Shown here: positions 39,943 to 48,405 of the stretch, in pieces | How the letters are laid out: each line of letters starts with the position of its first letter | How positions within the stretch are numbered: position 1 is the first letter of the stretch | Notes under the pieces: model-generated | The model's input: the letters and a program-made list of their open reading frames with translations, nothing else | What the model was told of the DNA's origin: nothing | Database searches by the model: none | Origin: an uncultured Brevundimonas sp. | GTDB lineage: Bacteria; Pseudomonadota; Alphaproteobacteria; Caulobacterales; Caulobacteraceae | Assembly: GCF_947305955.1 (NCBI RefSeq) | Contig: NZ_CAMZFB010000002.1 | Coordinates: 56,731-120,730 of the forward strand | Reading direction: 5' to 3' | Length of the DNA: 64,000 nt | Program-made: the position numbers and the translations under genes

Positions 39943-40302
39943 ATGATGGCCTACCGTAAACTCTTCATCGCTGTGACCGCGGCTGCCGCTCTGGGCGTGG
40001 CCGGCGGCGTTATGGCCCAGACGTCCAGCCAGAAGGCTCTGGTTGACGCTGCCAAGGCCGAAGGCAAGGTCGGCGAGCAGGCTGACGGCTATCTGGGTAT
40101 CCGCACCCAGGTCGAGCCGGACACCCGCGAAGCCGTGAGCGCCGTGAACAACGGCCGCCGCGAGGCCTATGCCCGCAGCGCGGCCCAGGCCGGCACCACC
40201 GCCGAGGTGGCCGCGACCCGCATGTTCGAAACCCAACTGTTCCCGCGTATCTCCTCGGGCCAGTGGTATCGCAATGCCCAAGGGCAATGGGTCCAGAAAT
40301 AA
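39943..40302 (+). CDS. ydbL: YdbL-family (DUF1318) periplasmic protein
   Basis: A 119-residue secreted protein with a signal peptide (cleavage near VMAQ, about residue 24) and the DUF1318 domain: KALVDAAKAEGKVGEQADGYLGIR and the ending SGQWYRNAQGQWVQK. E. coli YdbL is thought to be a periplasmic chaperone limiting YnbE multimerisation. Third gene of the ydbH-ynbE-ydbL unit; GGAGG lies 6 bases before its first ATG and an intrinsic terminator closes the unit. Confidence 0.92.
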   Translation: MMAYRKLFIAVTAAAALGVAGGVMAQTSSQKALVDAAKAEGKVGEQADGYLGIRTQVEPDTREAVSAVNNGRREAYARSAAQAGTTAEVAATRMFETQLFPRISSGQWYRNAQGQWVQK

Positions 40303-40345
40303 AGCCCTCTCCGCCATCGTGCGGAGTTTGACGCTTTAGTCGATT

Positions 40346-40377
40346 AAGGCCGGTCTTCAGGAACGAAGACCGGCCTT
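40346..40377 (+). terminator. terminator of the ydbH-ynbE-ydbL operon
   Basis: AAGGCCGGTCTTC / GAAGACCGGCCTT: 13-bp perfect stem, 6-base loop, then TTT, 43 bp after the ydbL stop. Confidence 0.92.
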
Positions 40378-40439
40378 TTTCGTATTAGGATCATGTCTTG
40401 CGCGCGGATATCATCGCTGGCGCAGACGGGGAGGCTGGA

Positions 40440-40895
40440 ATGCTTAAATCGGGTTGTGTTGTCGTCGCTGCTCTGGCGGCTGTTTCGCTGGCGGCGTGTA
40501 CGTCTCAAAAATCAGAGCCGGTGGCCCCGCCCGAGCCTCGGCTGCTGGCCGGTGTCGATCTGGACAAGGCCATTGTGGCTCTGGGCAATGAGCCGTTCTG
40601 GAATATCGATATCGACGGCCAGAAGGCGGCCTATTCCGATCCCGAGCTGACCACGCCGGTCGAGGGCACGGTGCAGGGTCCGGTCATTACAGGCAATGTC
40701 GCCGAATGGCGTGCATCCCTGTCCAACGGCACCCACGCGGTGCTGACGATCGCAGGGACCGACTGCAGCGACGGTATGAGCGATCGGACCTATCCGCTTG
40801 CCGCCCGCCTGCAACTGGGCGAGACGACCTACACCGGTTGCGCCGCATCGAAGGCGGCTCTGGACAAGGCGGGCGAAAGCGGTCGCGTCGAATAG
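40440..40895 (+). CDS. COG3650-like lipoprotein
   Basis: A 151-residue lipoprotein (lipobox LAAC, about Cys20). The mature part has the motif VALGNEPFWNIDIDGQKAAYSDPE and a Cys pair in TDCSDGMSDRTYPLAARLQL and YTGCA, the pattern of the uncharacterised COG3650 family. It is probably periplasmic, facing from one of the membranes; function unknown. ATG 40440 has GGGGAGG 5 bases upstream. It is convergent with the entericidin gene, 11 bp apart. Confidence 0.75.
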   Translation: MLKSGCVVVAALAAVSLAACTSQKSEPVAPPEPRLLAGVDLDKAIVALGNEPFWNIDIDGQKAAYSDPELTTPVEGTVQGPVITGNVAEWRASLSNGTHAVLTIAGTDCSDGMSDRTYPLAARLQLGETTYTGCAASKAALDKAGESGRVE

Positions 40896-40906
40896 GCGCG
40901 CGGGGT

Positions 40907-41044
40907 TTAGCGGCGGGCCGATTCCGACGTGTTGGTGACGGCACGGCCAGCGGCCTGAACGTCACGGCCAATGCCGGAAACAGTATTGCAGGCCGAAACG
41001 GCAAGCGCAGCGGCAATCATGCCGAGGGCGACGATTTTGCGCAT
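40907..41044 (-). CDS. entericidin A/B-family small lipoprotein
   Basis: A 45-residue lipoprotein: MRKIVALGMIAAALAVSAC (lipobox SAC, Cys19), then NTVSGIGRDVQAAGRAV and a short Ser/Arg end. The pattern C-NTV.G.G.D...AG is the entericidin signature. Entericidins are tiny membrane lipoproteins; in enterobacteria the B form promotes lysis in stationary phase and A is its antidote. Only one copy is present here. ATG 41044 has GGAGAG about 6 bases upstream. It is divergent from the ThDP enzyme gene. Confidence 0.85.
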   Translation of the reverse strand: MRKIVALGMIAAALAVSACNTVSGIGRDVQAAGRAVTNTSESARR

Positions 41045-41192
41045 TAAATCTCTCCGGATCTCACGTTGTTCTGGTTGGCGAGCGCTGTTTTATAGGGTTA
41101 AGACAGCGGTCTGACTTCACAATAGTGTGGAGCCACGGAATTTCGAGCCCGAATTCGGCACACCGTCGGGCCGCTTGCCAATACAGGTAGTC

Positions 41193-42857
41193 ATGACTGC
41201 ATCACCCGCCACAGCCGCCCGTCGACTGGTCGAGACGCTGGTTCTCAATGGCGTGGACAAGGTGTTCTGCGTGCCAGGTGAGAGCTATCTGGCGGTGCTG
41301 GATGCGCTAGCGGATGTGCGCGAGGAAATCGAGGTCATCGTCTGCCGTCACGAGGCGGGCGCCGCCAATATGGCCGAGGCCTATGGCAAGCTGACGGGCA
41401 AGCCGGGCATCTGCATGGTGACGCGTGGACCGGGGGCCACCCACGCCTCTATCGGCATTCATACCGCCCATCAGGATTCGACCCCGCTGATCATGTTCGT
41501 GGGCCAGATCGCCCTGTCGGACCGCGGCCGTGGCGCGTTTCAGGAAGTGGACTATCGCGAGGTGTTCGGTGGTCTGGCCAAATGGGCGACCGAGCTGGAG
41601 ACCCCGTCGCGTACGGTCGAGATCGTAGAGCGCGCCTTTGCCACCGCCCTTCAGGGGCGGATGGGTCCGGTGGTCGTGGCCCTGCCGGAAAACCTGCTGC
41701 ACGAGGATGGCGGTCCGGCCCCCAGGCGTCCTGTCACGCCCGCTCGCGCCGCGCTTGATCCCGCCTTCGTCAATCAGGTGGCGGGAAAACTGGCCCATGC
41801 CGAACGCCCGCTGCTGGTTCTGGGCGGTTCGGGCTGGACCGAAGAGGCGACCACGGCCATTGGCGCATGGGCCGAAGGGATGGGCCTGCCGCTGGCGCTG
41901 TCCTTCCGCCGCAAGGACCTGATCGACAACCTGCATCCCTGCTATGCCGGTGATCTGGGTCTGGGGCCGAACCCCAAGCTGATCCAGCGCCTCAAGGAGG
42001 CTGATCTGGTCATCGCCATAGGTGCCCGCCTCGGCGAGAATCCGACGCTGGGCTATACGGTTCTGGACCGCGACCGCACCGCCGACACCCTGATCCATAT
42101 CCATCCGGGGGCCGAGGAGCTGGGTCGTGTCTGGGCACCGCTGCTGTCGGGGGCGGCGGACAACAGTCTGGCGGCGCTGGCCCTTTCGCAGATCGAGCCG
42201 GGACGCCAGTGGCACGATCAGGCCGCGCAGGCGCATGCCGACTATCTGGCCTATTCCTCCCCGATCCAGACGGTCGGCGATGTGAACATGAGCGAGGTCA
42301 TCGCCCATCTGGCCGAGGCCCTGCCCAAGGACGCCATCATTACCAATGGCGCGGGCAATTTCGCCGCATGGCTTCACCGCTTCCACCGCCACAGCGCGCG
42401 CGGCACCCAATTGGCCCCGACCTCGGGCGCGATGGGCTATGGTTATCCGGCGGCCCTGTCGGCTAAGGCTGTGGCCCCGCACCGCGAAGTGGTCTGCGTC
42501 GCCGGAGACGGCGACTTCATGATGAGCGCCAATGAAATGGCCACCGCCGCTCAATACGGCTTGGGCGTGATCGTCGTGGTGGTCGACAACGGCACCTTCG
42601 GCACCATCCGCATGCACCAGGAAGGCCACTATCCGGGCCGCGTGATCGCCACCGATCTGAAGAACCCCGACTTCGTGAAATATGCCGAGGCGTTCGGGGC
42701 CTTCGGCATCCGTGTGACCGAAACCGGCGCCTTCCCCGAAGCACTGGCCAAGGCCCGTGACGCAGCAGCCAAGGGACAGCCGGCACTGGTTCATCTGATT
42801 ACCGATGCCGAGCAGATCTCGCCCGCCAAGACGATCACCCAGCTGCGTCAGGGCTAG
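41193..42857 (+). CDS. ThDP-dependent acetolactate synthase-like enzyme
   Basis: A 554-residue thiamine diphosphate enzyme of the acetolactate synthase / benzoylformate decarboxylase superfamily. The catalytic Glu lies in CRHEAGAANMAEAYGKLTG (about residue 47); the ThDP/Mg motif is AGDGDFMMSANEMATAAQYGLGVIVVVVDNGTFG. The middle Rossmann domain (LVLGGSGW) is present. No acetolactate synthase small subunit follows, so biosynthetic IlvB is less likely than a catabolic decarboxylase or carboligase; the substrate is not decidable. ATG 41193 has CAGG close upstream; a GTG at 41127 is an unlikely longer start. Confidence 0.8.
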   Translation: MTASPATAARRLVETLVLNGVDKVFCVPGESYLAVLDALADVREEIEVIVCRHEAGAANMAEAYGKLTGKPGICMVTRGPGATHASIGIHTAHQDSTPLIMFVGQIALSDRGRGAFQEVDYREVFGGLAKWATELETPSRTVEIVERAFATALQGRMGPVVVALPENLLHEDGGPAPRRPVTPARAALDPAFVNQVAGKLAHAERPLLVLGGSGWTEEATTAIGAWAEGMGLPLALSFRRKDLIDNLHPCYAGDLGLGPNPKLIQRLKEADLVIAIGARLGENPTLGYTVLDRDRTADTLIHIHPGAEELGRVWAPLLSGAADNSLAALALSQIEPGRQWHDQAAQAHADYLAYSSPIQTVGDVNMSEVIAHLAEALPKDAIITNGAGNFAAWLHRFHRHSARGTQLAPTSGAMGYGYPAALSAKAVAPHREVVCVAGDGDFMMSANEMATAAQYGLGVIVVVVDNGTFGTIRMHQEGHYPGRVIATDLKNPDFVKYAEAFGAFGIRVTETGAFPEALAKARDAAAKGQPALVHLITDAEQISPAKTITQLRQG

Positions 42858-42963
42858 GCTCGCTTCTGGCGGCGCGGGCGCTCATTTCAACTTGGCGTAA
42901 TCTTGTAAGCCAGACCGTTTGCTGAAACTGTGCGCCCCGGAGTTCGTAACGAGGGGGAGCGCA

Positions 42964-44805
42964 ATGCGCCGTATTCTGATTTCGTCCGTGGCCGCACTGG
43001 CCCTGTGTGGTGCTGCCGGAGCTGCCATGGCTCATGGCACCCTGCCGGCGGCTGCGACGGCTGTAGCCCAAAGCGAGGACGCCCGTCTGGCCGACTGGTT
43101 CGAGGCCGCCTATCAGGCCCGTCTGGCGCTCAGCCCGCAACAGATGACGTCGATGGGTCTGAAGACCGATTACGACAAGCTGGATGACCAGTCGCCGGAA
43201 GCCCAAGCCCGCTCGCTGGCGCTGGCCGAGGCGCAACTGGCTGAGCTGAAGTCGTCGTTCGATGTGTCGAAGCTGTCGACCCAGAACCAGCTGTCGGTCC
43301 GCCTGTTTGAATATCAGGTCGAGCAGAGCCGTCTGATGAACCAGTGGCGCGACTGGGGCTTCCAGTTCGCGGCCAACGGCAACCCGACCACCAGCCTGCC
43401 GGTGTTCATGATCAACAACCACCGCATCACCAGCGTCTCGGATGCCGAGGCCTATGTGGCGCGTCTGGTCGATACCGAACGCTATATGGGTCAGGTCGCG
43501 GACACCCTGCGTGACCGCACGGCCAAGGGCATTGTCTCGCCGATCTTCGTGTTCGAGCCGAGCATCGACAATACCCGCGCCGTCATTCAGGGCGCGCCGT
43601 TCGAGGGCGCAGGCGTCAATCCGGTGTGGGAAGACTTCCAGAAGAAGGTCAACGCCCTCGACACCGACCAGGCGACCAAGGACCGCCTGTTCGCTGCGGC
43701 CCAAGCGGCTCTGACCGGCCCGTACAAGCGCGGTTTCGAGACCGTTCTGGTGGCTCTGGGCGAGGCTCAGGCCAAGGCGGACAGCAATGATGGCGTGTGG
43801 CGCCTGCCGGACGGCGAGGCCTATTACAACTCGCGTCTGAAGTTCTCGACCACCACCAACCTGACCGCCGATGAAATCCACAACATCGGTCTGGCCGAGG
43901 TGGCCCGTATTCAGGCCGATATGGAGAAGATCAAGGAGCAGGTTGGCTTTACCGGCACCCTGCAGGAGTTCTTCACCTTCATCAAAACCGACCCGCAGTT
44001 CCAGTATCCGAACACGCCGGAAGGCAAGGAAGCCTTCCTGACCGACGCGCGCGGCTATGTGAACCGCGTGATGGAGCTCGCGCCCCAGTGGTTCTCCGTC
44101 CTGCCCAAGGCGGCTCTGGAAGTGCGCGCGGTCGAGCCGTTCCGTGAAGCCACCGCCTCGGTCGCCTTCTACATGCGTCCGGCACCGGACGGCTCGCGTC
44201 CGGGCATCTACTATATGAACCTGTCGGACATGACCCAGGTGCTGAAGCCGCAGGTCGAGGGCATCAGCCTGCACGAGGGCGCGCCGGGCCACCACTTCCA
44301 GATCGCCTATGCTCAGGAAATGGAGGGCGTGCCGTCCTTCCGTCGTTTCGGCGGCTATGGCGTCTATTCGGAAGGCTGGGGCCTGTATTCCGAGCAGCTG
44401 GGCAAGGAGATGGGCTTCTATCAGGACCCGTATTCCGACTTTGGACGTCTTTCGACCGAGCTGTGGCGCGCCGTGCGTCTGGTGCTGGACACGGGCCTTC
44501 ACGCCAAGCGCTGGAGCCGCGAGGATGCGATGGACTATTTCCGCCAGAACTCGCTTCTGTCGGAGCGTGACATCCAGAAGGAAGTCGAGCGCTACATCAC
44601 CAATCCGGGTCAGGCTGTCAGCTACAAGATCGGCGAGCTGAAGATCTTCGAACTGCGCCGCAAGGCCCAGGCCGCGCTGGGAGACAAGTTCGACATCCGC
44701 GACTTCCACACCGTGGTTCTGGGCTCGGGCGCTGTGCCGCTCGAAGTGCTGGAAGAGCAGGTGGATCGCTGGATCGCGCAGGGCGGTGGCCAACCGGCCC
44801 TGTAA
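42964..44805 (+). CDS. DUF885 secreted putative metallopeptidase (copy 1)
   Basis: A 613-residue exported protein with a Sec signal peptide (MRRILISSVAALALCGAAGAAMA). The family-defining segment HEGAPGHHFQ (about residue 437) resembles a zinc motif, followed by SEGWGLYSEQLGKEMGFY and [20 protein letters not shown]885 proteins are widespread, thought to be peptidases acting in the periplasm, with little direct evidence. ATG 42964 follows GAGGGGGAG. Two further DUF885 genes are at 59969 and 61898; unlike them this one has no twin-arginine motif. Confidence 0.85.
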   Translation: MRRILISSVAALALCGAAGAAMAHGTLPAAATAVAQSEDARLADWFEAAYQARLALSPQQMTSMGLKTDYDKLDDQSPEAQARSLALAEAQLAELKSSFDVSKLSTQNQLSVRLFEYQVEQSRLMNQWRDWGFQFAANGNPTTSLPVFMINNHRITSVSDAEAYVARLVDTERYMGQVADTLRDRTAKGIVSPIFVFEPSIDNTRAVIQGAPFEGAGVNPVWEDFQKKVNALDTDQATKDRLFAAAQAALTGPYKRGFETVLVALGEAQAKADSNDGVWRLPDGEAYYNSRLKFSTTTNLTADEIHNIGLAEVARIQADMEKIKEQVGFTGTLQEFFTFIKTDPQFQYPNTPEGKEAFLTDARGYVNRVMELAPQWFSVLPKAALEVRAVEPFREATASVAFYMRPAPDGSRPGIYYMNLSDMTQVLKPQVEGISLHEGAPGHHFQIAYAQEMEGVPSFRRFGGYGVYSEGWGLYSEQLGKEMGFYQDPYSDFGRLSTELWRAVRLVLDTGLHAKRWSREDAMDYFRQNSLLSERDIQKEVERYITNPGQAVSYKIGELKIFELRRKAQAALGDKFDIRDFHTVVLGSGAVPLEVLEEQVDRWIAQGGGQPAL

Positions 44806-44826
44806 GCCGAACAGGATGAACGCTTG

Positions 44827-44860
44827 GGGCAGGAGGTTTTCAGACCTTCCGCCCTTTTGC
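44827..44860 (+). terminator. probable terminator after DUF885 copy 1
   Basis: GGGCAGGAGGT pairs imperfectly with ACCTTCCGCCC around a 6-base loop, then TTTTGCTTTT. Lies 20 bp after the stop and separates the DUF885 gene from trmD. Confidence 0.55.
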
Positions 44861-44891
44861 TTTTACGGGGGTTCGGCGCTAAAGGCCGCGC

Positions 44892-45602
44892 ATGGCTTTT
44901 ACCGCAACCGTCCTGACCATGTTCCCCGAGGCTTTTCCGGGCCCGCTCGGCGTGTCGCTGATCGGCACCGCATGGCGCGAGAAGGGGCTGTGGAGTCTGG
45001 AAACACTGGACATCCGCGCGTTTTCCGAGGATAAGCGCGGCTTCCTGGACGACACCCCTGCGGGTGGCGGTCCGGGTCAGGTACTCAAAGCGGACGTGGT
45101 GGCGCGGGCTCTCGACAGCCTGCAAGGTCCCCCTCGGCCGCTTTTGTACATGAGCGCACGCGGTCGGCCCCTGACGCAGGCGCGAGTGAAGGAATGGGCG
45201 AAAGCCGACGGTATCGTCGTGCTGTGCGGCCGTTTCGAGGGGGTGGACCAGCGCGTACTCGATGCGCGCGGGTTCGAGGAGGTCTCCGTCGGAAACGCGG
45301 TCCTCGCCGGTGGCGAGGCGGCGGCAATGGTGGCGATCGAGGCGTGCGTCCGGTTGGTTCCGGGGGTCTTGGGTGCGGCGGAAAGCCTGTCGTCCGAGAG
45401 CTTCGAGGACAACCTGCTCGAACATCCGCAGTACACGCGACCGCGGACATTCGAAGGCCACGACATTCCCGAGGTCCTGCTGTCGGGCGATCATAAAAAG
45501 ATCGCAAAGTGGCGTCAGGAACAGCGGGAAATCACGACGCGGGAACGGCGCCCAGACCTCTGGGAGCAGTATCTCGCCAACTTACAGGTAAAGAGCAAAT
45601 AA
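44892..45602 (+). CDS. trmD: tRNA (guanine37-N1)-methyltransferase
   Basis: A 236-residue SPOUT methyltransferase making m1G37 in tRNAs, which prevents +1 frameshifting. The trefoil-knot motifs are visible: [46 protein letters not shown] and [27 protein letters not shown]. The usual SxGDYVLxGGE loop reads [12 protein letters not shown] here, with Asn for Asp and Ala for Tyr. It is 16 bp upstream of rplS as in most bacteria, but the common upstream partners rpsP and rimM are absent; a DUF885 gene precedes it. Confidence 0.95.
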   Translation: MAFTATVLTMFPEAFPGPLGVSLIGTAWREKGLWSLETLDIRAFSEDKRGFLDDTPAGGGPGQVLKADVVARALDSLQGPPRPLLYMSARGRPLTQARVKEWAKADGIVVLCGRFEGVDQRVLDARGFEEVSVGNAVLAGGEAAAMVAIEACVRLVPGVLGAAESLSSESFEDNLLEHPQYTRPRTFEGHDIPEVLLSGDHKKIAKWRQEQREITTRERRPDLWEQYLANLQVKSK

Positions 45603-45618
45603 GCTCCGGAGATTGACC

Positions 45619-46029
45619 ATGAACATCGTTCAACAGCTCGCTGCTGAAGAAAAAGCCCGCCTGCTCGAAGGCAAGACCATTCCGGATTTCCAACCGGGCG
45701 ACACCCTGCGCGTTAACGTGCGCATCAAGGAAGGTGATCGCGAACGTATCCAGGCTTTCGAAGGCGTCTGCATCGCCCGTGACGGCGGCGGCATCAACGA
45801 GACGTTCACGGTCCGCAAGATTTCGTTCGGTGAAGGCGTCGAGCGCCGCTTCCCGATCCTGTCGCCGAACGTTGAGTCGATCGAAGTGAAGCGTCGCGGT
45901 GTCGTCCGTCGCGCCAAGCTGTACTACCTGCGCGACCGTCGCGGTAAGTCGGCCCGTATCGCCGAGCGTCAGACCGCTCGCAAGGTTTCGGTCCCGACCA
46001 CCGGCGCTGAAGAGTCGACCGAAGGCTGA
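45619..46029 (+). CDS. rplS: 50S ribosomal protein L19
   Basis: A 136-residue ribosomal protein at the 30S-50S interface. [36 protein letters not shown] leads into the L19 core [50 protein letters not shown]-terminal extension of about 20 residues ([17 protein letters not shown]) is common in alphaproteobacteria. ATG 45619 has GGAG about 7 bases upstream. Cotranscribed with trmD and closed by a strong terminator. Confidence 0.97.
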   Translation: MNIVQQLAAEEKARLLEGKTIPDFQPGDTLRVNVRIKEGDRERIQAFEGVCIARDGGGINETFTVRKISFGEGVERRFPILSPNVESIEVKRRGVVRRAKLYYLRDRRGKSARIAERQTARKVSVPTTGAEESTEG

Positions 46030-46052
46030 GATCGGCCCCAAGGCTGATAATG

Positions 46053-46084
46053 AAAAACCCCGTCGCGGATGCGACGGGGTTTTT
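46053..46084 (+). terminator. terminator of the trmD-rplS unit
   Basis: AAAAACCCCGTCGC / GCGACGGGGTTTTT: perfect 14-bp stem with loop GGAT and following T-run, 23 bp after the rplS stop. It can also serve the convergent DUF2383 gene. Confidence 0.95.
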
Positions 46085-46092
46085 TGTTGGCC

Positions 46093-46542
46093 TCAGGAAT
46101 GGCCCATGGCGTCCAGTTCGCTCAGGTCTTCCTGACTGAGCGGCAGCTGTTCCAGACCGCGCCGGACGATGTCGCGAGTGGTCACCGAAAGCTCGGTGTC
46201 GGCCGAGGCCTTTTCAAAGCGGCCACGGACCTGATCCTCGGCGGACTGGATCATCTGGAAGATGGGGGTCTGATGGCCCAGTACGGCCTGTTTGAAGCCG
46301 CTGAAGGCCCGCGAGGCCTTGGCGAGGATGGAGCCGTTATCCTCGGGCGCTCCGCCGCGGGCGCGAACCTCGGCCTTCAGGGTCTCGACCAGCGCCAGAT
46401 ATTGCGAGGCGCGGCGGTCCAGCCATTGGGAATAGCGCGGCTCGGGGGTGTCGCGCGCGGCCTCGGTATATCCGTCTGCGCAATCGATCAGAGCCTCGAT
46501 CAGTCCGTTCAGGACTTTGATATCATGGGCGTTTGCACTCAT
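46093..46542 (-). CDS. PA2169-like four-helix-bundle protein (DUF2383)
   Basis: A 149-residue all-helical protein: HDIKVLNGLIEALIDCADGYTEAARD at the N-terminus is the DUF2383 motif, with a ferritin-like helical layout. Family members are often stress-related and of unknown biochemical role. It is on the same strand as kynA, 68 bp downstream, and uses the rplS terminator region as its 3' end. Confidence 0.85.
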   Translation of the reverse strand: MSANAHDIKVLNGLIEALIDCADGYTEAARDTPEPRYSQWLDRRASQYLALVETLKAEVRARGGAPEDNGSILAKASRAFSGFKQAVLGHQTPIFQMIQSAEDQVRGRFEKASADTELSVTTRDIVRRGLEQLPLSQEDLSELDAMGHS

Positions 46543-46610
46543 GTCAGACTCCTTTGTGCCGGGGAGGCGGGAATGACGTGAACTCCCGCCCTCGAGGAAT
46601 GGTTGCTAGG

Positions 46611-47456
46611 TTACAACTTTGTACGCAGCGACCACAGTTCCGGGAAACAACGGCGTTTCAATGTCTCGACCAGATAGCCGACGCCGTCGGTGCCGCCCGT
46701 CCCCTGACGGCGGCCGATGATGCGCTCGACCGTGACCACATGTTTGTGCCGCCACGTCAGCAGGGCGTCGTCCAGATCGACCAGCTTTTCGGCCAACTGA
46801 TACAGGGGCCACCATTTCTCGGTATTGCGATAGACCTCCAGCCACGCGGCCTCGACACCGGGGTGTGGCTCATAGGTTTGGGAGACGTCGCGTTCCAGCA
46901 CCTCCTGCGGCACCGATACGCCCGCGAGCGCCAACTGGCGCAGGGCATCGTCATAGAGGCTGGGGGCCTCCAGTGCGGCGACAAGGGCGGCGTGGGCCTC
47001 TGGCCGTTCGGCGTGGAAGCGAAGGAAGCGCGGGTCCTTCAGGCCCAGCATGGTCTCCAGACGGCGGAACTGGTCGCTCTGGAAGCCCGAGGACGAGCCA
47101 AGGTCGCCACGGAAGCGCAAGTAGTCGGCAGGCGTCATGGTCGCCAGAATGTCCCAGCTCTGGGTCATGACCGACTGGATGCGGCTGACGCGGGCCAGAG
47201 ACTTATAGGCGGGCACCAGATTGCCCGCACGGATCAGGCTTTGGGCCAGCGCGACCTCGTGCAGGATCTGCTTGAGCCACAGTTCCTTGGTCTGGTGGAT
47301 GATGACGAACAGCATCTCGTCATGCTCGTCCGATCGCGGCTTCTGGGCCGACAAAAGCTCGTCCAGCGCCAGATAGCCGGCATAGGTGATCCCTTGCGGC
47401 TCATGACGGGCGTTCTCGATGGATTGGCTGCGGATTTGGTCGGATGACTTTGTCAT
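46611..47456 (-). CDS. kynA: tryptophan 2,3-dioxygenase
   Basis: A 281-residue heme enzyme converting L-tryptophan to N-formylkynurenine, first step of the kynurenine pathway. Conserved blocks: ITYAGYLALDELLSAQ, DEMLFVIIHQTKELWLKQIL (substrate loop), FRGDLGSSSGFQSDQFR, LTWRHKHVVTVERIIG with the heme-ligand His, and RQGTGGTDGVGYL. Length is typical. No kynurenine formamidase or kynureninase gene lies nearby. It may share a transcript with the DUF2383 gene. Confidence 0.96.
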   Translation of the reverse strand: MTKSSDQIRSQSIENARHEPQGITYAGYLALDELLSAQKPRSDEHDEMLFVIIHQTKELWLKQILHEVALAQSLIRAGNLVPAYKSLARVSRIQSVMTQSWDILATMTPADYLRFRGDLGSSSGFQSDQFRRLETMLGLKDPRFLRFHAERPEAHAALVAALEAPSLYDDALRQLALAGVSVPQEVLERDVSQTYEPHPGVEAAWLEVYRNTEKWWPLYQLAEKLVDLDDALLTWRHKHVVTVERIIGRRQGTGGTDGVGYLVETLKRRCFPELWSLRTKL

Positions 47457-47535
47457 ACGGAATCTATCGCCCGTTATGCCGTGTCATTCCAGTGTGCAGA
47501 TTTTTAACGTGAGCCGCCGCACAGCGCCCACGAAA

Positions 47536-47560
47536 AAGCCCCGGCGGTGGGCCGGGGCTT
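47536..47560 (-). terminator. terminator of the CHAP-domain gene
   Basis: AAGCCCCGGC / GCCGGGGCTT 10-bp stem with 5-base loop, followed on the minus strand by TTT; 19 bp after the stop codon of the 47579-48106 gene. Confidence 0.9.
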
Positions 47561-47578
47561 GTTTCAACCGAGCGGGGC

Positions 47579-48106
47579 TCAGTTGGTTTCGTGTGCCGAA
47601 ATGGCGTTCTGGGCGATCTGTCGGCCCTCGGCCATGGCGTTACGGGCATTGTTATAAACGAAGCCGTAGGTCGGGTAGATGGTGGTCCCCAGTCCGTTGA
47701 TCGGATTGTACCAGACCTTCACGCGGCTCCAGTTGCCTTCGGGAGAGACGTCAACGACGGTGACATTCTCTTCGACCTTTCCGCGGCTTCCGCCCCAGTT
47801 GGCGTGGGTGACGCGGATCACCCGATCGGTCAGCACGTCCGAAACGACAGCGACGTGACCGGAACGCATACGACCGTGTGGCTGAAAAACGAGAACCGAA
47901 CCGGTCTCTGGTGCGTTACCTGTACGGAAGCGATCAACCGCTTGGCGCCACCAGGTCCAGGCATCGCCGAAAATTTGAATCCCGGAGAACATCCGGGCGA
48001 AGGTGACGCATTGCCAATACGGATCGCCAGCCTGAGCCGGTGCCGGATTGAACGAGAAAAAGCCGAGTGCAGCCGCTAGCGTAGCAGCAGTGAGCCGTTT
48101 CATCAT
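47579..48106 (-). CDS. CHAP-domain secreted protein (peptidoglycan amidase-like)
   Basis: A 175-residue secreted protein with a signal peptide (MKRLTAATLAAALGFFSFNPAPAQA) and a CHAP domain: catalytic Cys in YWQCVTFARMFSGIQI, His in RSGHVAVVSDVL, and Asn/Trp in HANWGG. CHAP enzymes cut the peptide or amide bonds of peptidoglycan, usually in growth or division. I chose the first of two adjacent ATGs near 48106, behind a GGGAG sequence. A perfect CtrA-type box lies about 120 bp upstream, suggesting cell-cycle control; this is inferred. Confidence 0.85.
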   Translation of the reverse strand: MMKRLTAATLAAALGFFSFNPAPAQAGDPYWQCVTFARMFSGIQIFGDAWTWWRQAVDRFRTGNAPETGSVLVFQPHGRMRSGHVAVVSDVLTDRVIRVTHANWGGSRGKVEENVTVVDVSPEGNWSRVKVWYNPINGLGTTIYPTYGFVYNNARNAMAEGRQIAQNAISAHETN

Positions 48107-48223
48107 CGGGCGTGCTCCCCTGGCTGGTTGTCTGTTGGTGGCAAACTGGTAGCGCATGTTTTTGCGGGTTTGAAGCTTTGTTTCGGATTGTCACTGCAAA
48201 ACCACTGTGAAAATGTGGATTTG

Positions 48224-48248
48224 AAAGGTTAATGCGGGGTTAACCTTT
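48224..48248. promoter_or_regulatory. perfect CtrA-type box TTAA-N7-TTAACC within a 9-bp palindrome
   Basis: TTAA (48229-48232), TGCGGGG, TTAACC (48240-48245) matches the full Caulobacter CtrA consensus. It is embedded in the inverted repeat AAAGGTTAA-N7-TTAACCTTT. It lies between the divergent CHAP gene (start about 118 bp away) and the YidB-like gene (158 bp away). CtrA binding is inferred from motif match. Confidence 0.65.
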
Positions 48249-48405
48249 GCTGTTACCGATCATGCTGCTCCCGCGAAATCACAGGGCTTTTGGGCACTCG
48301 TAGACCTGTGTTTGACGGTCACAGAGGTTTGCATTTACGCGGATAGAAAAATCCACAGCTAATGCCAGCTTGACCGGTCAAACGGCGCACAGTGTGGAGG
48401 TTGCC

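Noticed and set aside
48214..48357. Two AAATCCACA sequences resembling DnaA boxes near the CHAP gene
   Set aside because: Each differs from TTATNCACA at two positions, there is no AT-rich unwinding element and no replication gene; not an origin.
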